From Lophius americanus (lineage: Eukaryota; Chordata; Actinopteri; Lophiiformes; Lophiidae): DNA of 64,000 nt. The DNA lies in the NCBI GenBank assembly GCA_037951165.1, contig JBBDHG010000063.1:2462501-2526500 (forward strand), given 5' to 3'. The translations under genes and the position numbers were made by a program. Shown here in pieces: positions 61,901 through 64,000 of the stretch (its first letter is position 1; each line of letters begins with the position of its first letter). The notes below the pieces were generated by a model. The model saw only the letters and a program-made list of their open reading frames with translations, searched no databases and had not been told where the DNA came from.

Positions 61901-63555
61901 TGCCGGGAGTGTGGGGGCCCTGCCTCTCTGCCATGGTGCCGGGCTTGTGGCTGAACGAGGGAGGACAGAGTGCGACTGGGAGGCTGGTGAGTCGTCTCTC
62001 AAGCTGTGTTTATGATTTAACCGACATTCTTTACACTGCAGAGTAACAGAGGCCTGAATGCATGCTGAGATGAAATGCGTTCAATTCTCGTGTGAATGCA
62101 GCCAGATGTGGTCAACACTTTAGAAAACACTGTTTGAAACGGATCCGTTTCCTCTTCAGGAAATGTATGGCTGACATTAAAGGCATGCGGTTATACTTTA
62201 GGATTTGAAACAAGCAAGTTGATGTATTTTCTGTTTCTTCATGCCCTCACCAAAGGACACATAGCCTTACCCTAATCCATATGTTCTTACTTACAAAAAG
62301 GAATATAGTCTATCCACACCTCCTCAAATACTTCACAGGTGTTTTACAGGCGCAAAACAGAATTTCTTTTTTTTTTATTTGCTCAATTTTGCATTTTTGT
62401 TTGGAGGGGGTATGTTTGGATTGAGGAGAATGTTACCTCCACTCTCATGTGTCTCCTTCAGGGAGACTCTCTGGGATCCTCTTTTTTTCAGCAATTGTTC
62501 TAATTTTTATGTAATAGACCTTAAAAAACAAATATTGGATCATGTTGGAATTACTACAATCAGAGCAAATTCTGTAGTTTACGACATAAAATCAGTATTT
62601 GATTCTTATTATTTGATGTTAACAAAGTCTAATAACAATAACAAAGTCTGTACCTCAATCTAAGGGTTCCTTGTAACTGGTTAAATTTAGTTCAGCGTGA
62701 AGTATTTGAATCATAGTTAATATTAGTTATTCTTATAGATTCCTTTTCTTTTTCATCAAAAATATAAGATTAATTTCCAACAGATGAGGCTTATTTAATG
62801 TCTTGGAATCTGCTGTGTCTCCTGTAACTGTTGGCTTGACCTGCAAACTTTAAATGGGAGCTTTCTAAATATTTGCATTCCATTGATAACCGATAATTGA
62901 ACACCTTACGATCATTAAATCAGTTCAGAAAATCAGCAGCAGTTTCAGAGGCCTTTATGTCGTCAGCTGTGTCACCTGAATTTCTGAATTTCTGAATCTG
63001 TTTAGCTGCATCTCTCTCTCCTCCCTCAGATCGACCACATGGTCAAAGGTCACGCCGCCTACGGTCAGCTCCAGGTGAAGGCTCAGCAGAGGTCAGCTCA
63101 AGCATCCAGTGCTGATCTTTTACCTTTTTTTTTTTAGAACAGCTCATGTTCTAAAAGCTTTGTAGCTTTGGGAAGATTAGGTTATTATTGTGTCTTTTTA
63201 TTCTGTACATCAAGGCTATACTTACCAAGTAAAGGTTTATTGGAACATCTTCCTCGTGTGCTTTTCCTGCTTTTACAAAATGTTTTTCTGGGGAAAAAAA
63301 GACGCACTTTTTAGCTTCCATATGAAAACATTCTTAATATTATGGCATCAGACAAAATTCTTCCTCATATTTTCAACATTATTTTTGCCCACTTGTTCCT
63401 TCAGCGGCGAGAACATCTACAGATACTTGAACAGCCACCTGACTGTAATGGCTTCCTCCCATTCTACCGTGGACCTGCTGGCCTCCAGTCTGCATGTGTG
63501 GCCCGATTTCCACGGGAACAGGTCGCCTCTGGCCGACCCCAGCTTGAAGGGCGTG
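55955..63555 (+). CDS. fggy: FGGY carbohydrate kinase (partial, runs off the right edge)
   Basis: Cytosolic FGGY-family sugar kinase; human FGGY phosphorylates D-ribulose. Recognised coding exons: 55955-56137, 56347-56458, 57027-57178, 57455-57543, 57755-57870, 57965-58093, 59823-59926, 61879-61986, 63030-63091, 63405-63555. All ten join in frame. Order: the nucleotide-binding start YYVGVDVGTASVRAAL, RVRGVGFDATCSLVVLD, VVMWMDHRAEEQA, HFFDLPDFLSFKATG, LIDAHAGGVG with the catalytic-type Asp, MAMICGTSTCHM, FVPGVWGPCLSAMVPGLWLN with NEGGQSATG, and WPDFHGNRSPLADPSLKG. Identity to human FGGY is high and collinear. The C-terminal quarter (in human starting TGLKLSQDLDDLA) is not found before 64000 and must lie beyond. 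The start at MAEVYYVGVD is supported by frame and homology, but an extra 5' exon at 55648 is possible. Confidence 0.96.
58330..58600 (+). repeat. R2 dispersed repeat
   Basis: Contains TTTCATACAAATCGGTCC, then TAGTTTTTCGGTTATCATGC, CAACAAACAAACAGAGG and ATAACCTCGTTGACGAAGG, a sequence pattern repeated throughout fish genomes. Related segments are at 26800-27085 (inverted) and 37900-38045. It lies in the long fggy intron 58094-59822. Confidence 0.65.
58601..59822. other. remainder of fggy intron
   Basis: AT-rich intron ending in tgctcatcccag at 59811-59822. No further element or exon is recognised. Confidence 0.65.
59927..61435. other. fggy intron, left part
   Basis: It begins with a gtgagt donor. 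AT-rich, without identified elements. Confidence 0.6.
61440..61720 (+). repeat. R1 dispersed repeat, 3' part
   Basis: Shares with the other R1 copies AATTATGGCCAGCGAACTTT, GGTGATAAAGCTCCCCCTAG, TGACCTTTCCCAAATCAATC and TCGCACTAAGGTCTATGTGG. Only the 3' segment is present, without the 150-bp internal units. It lies in the fggy intron just upstream of the exon at 61879. Confidence 0.7.
61987..63029. other. fggy intron
   Basis: Bounded by gtgagt and ccctcag. No element is recognised. It includes a T-run near 62365-62377. Confidence 0.65.
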
Positions 63556-64000
63556 GTGAGGCAACAAGAGTCAATGTTTGCTTAGACATAATGTATAACT
63601 AGTCAAATGTCTGGACTGCAAATATAACATTCTTTTTAAATGTAATTTCCCTCCCCATAACTTACACTTAAGATACCTCACTAGGCTGATCATCTATCTA
63701 ATTATATTAAAAAAAACATTTTACAGTTTACCATTGTGATGTCACCACTGATCTTATCACCGTCGTGATTAATTGGATTTTCTTTTCATGGAGCTTTTGT
63801 TCTCTGCTCAGTAGTGATATTTTACTTGGCCCTGTCTGTCTGTGGGTTCGGTTTGAGTTCACAAAGGGAAAGCTCAAACGGACAATAAATTGAAATCAAA
63901 AGTCATGTTCACGGAAATGCCGTTCAATTACTGCTGAGATTTTAAGCGGATAAAAAGGCAACATCCTTCGTGATTTCTGCTGCACATCATGGAGCGACTG
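63556..64000. other. start of the next fggy intron
   Basis: Begins with a gtgagg donor. The next expected exon (family motif following LKGMV/LKGVV) is not seen before the window ends. Confidence 0.6.

Overview
This is vertebrate nuclear DNA, and most probably from a teleost fish. Genes are split into many short exons with GT-AG introns. The intergenic DNA is AT-rich, full of (CA)n microsatellites, and carries Tc1-like inverted-repeat elements and LINE fragments of the kinds common in fish. There are no operons, CRISPR arrays or bacterial features. All calls come from reading translated exons by eye; no database search was run.

Six protein-coding genes can be supported. (1) lrrc52-like, + strand: only the last coding exon, 2948-3276. 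(2) zyg11, - strand: complete in 14 coding exons, 21885 down to 12339, predicted 749 aa, a CUL2 substrate receptor. (3) angptl1, + strand: complete in 4 coding exons, 28476-34618, predicted 483 aa. (4) tada1, + strand: complete in 8 coding exons, 42170-46866, predicted 333 aa, a SAGA subunit. (5) jun, - strand: single exon, 50706-49738, 322 aa, with a recognisable proximal promoter at about 51057-51185. (6) fggy, + strand: the first ten recognised coding exons, 55955-63555; the gene runs off the right edge. Exon phases agree across every junction assigned.

The genes do not form a pathway. They are a block of conserved linkage: their human counterparts all lie on chromosome 1 (jun, fggy and zyg11 on 1p32; lrrc52 and tada1 on 1q24; angptl1 on 1q25).

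The rest is intron and intergenic sequence. It holds at least three copies of a Tc1/mariner-like element with TIRs, another decayed Tc1-like remnant, two related LINE reverse-transcriptase fragments, LINE 3' tails, two unnamed dispersed repeat families (called R1 and R2 here), several short perfect or near-perfect hairpin palindromes and long CA/GA microsatellites. I found no convincing undescribed biological system. The most useful oddities are the one-codon first exon of zyg11, a possible extra first exon of fggy, the preserved jun promoter layout, the R1 repeat family with internal units of about 150 bp, and an unexplained 116-codon ORF at 7643-7993.
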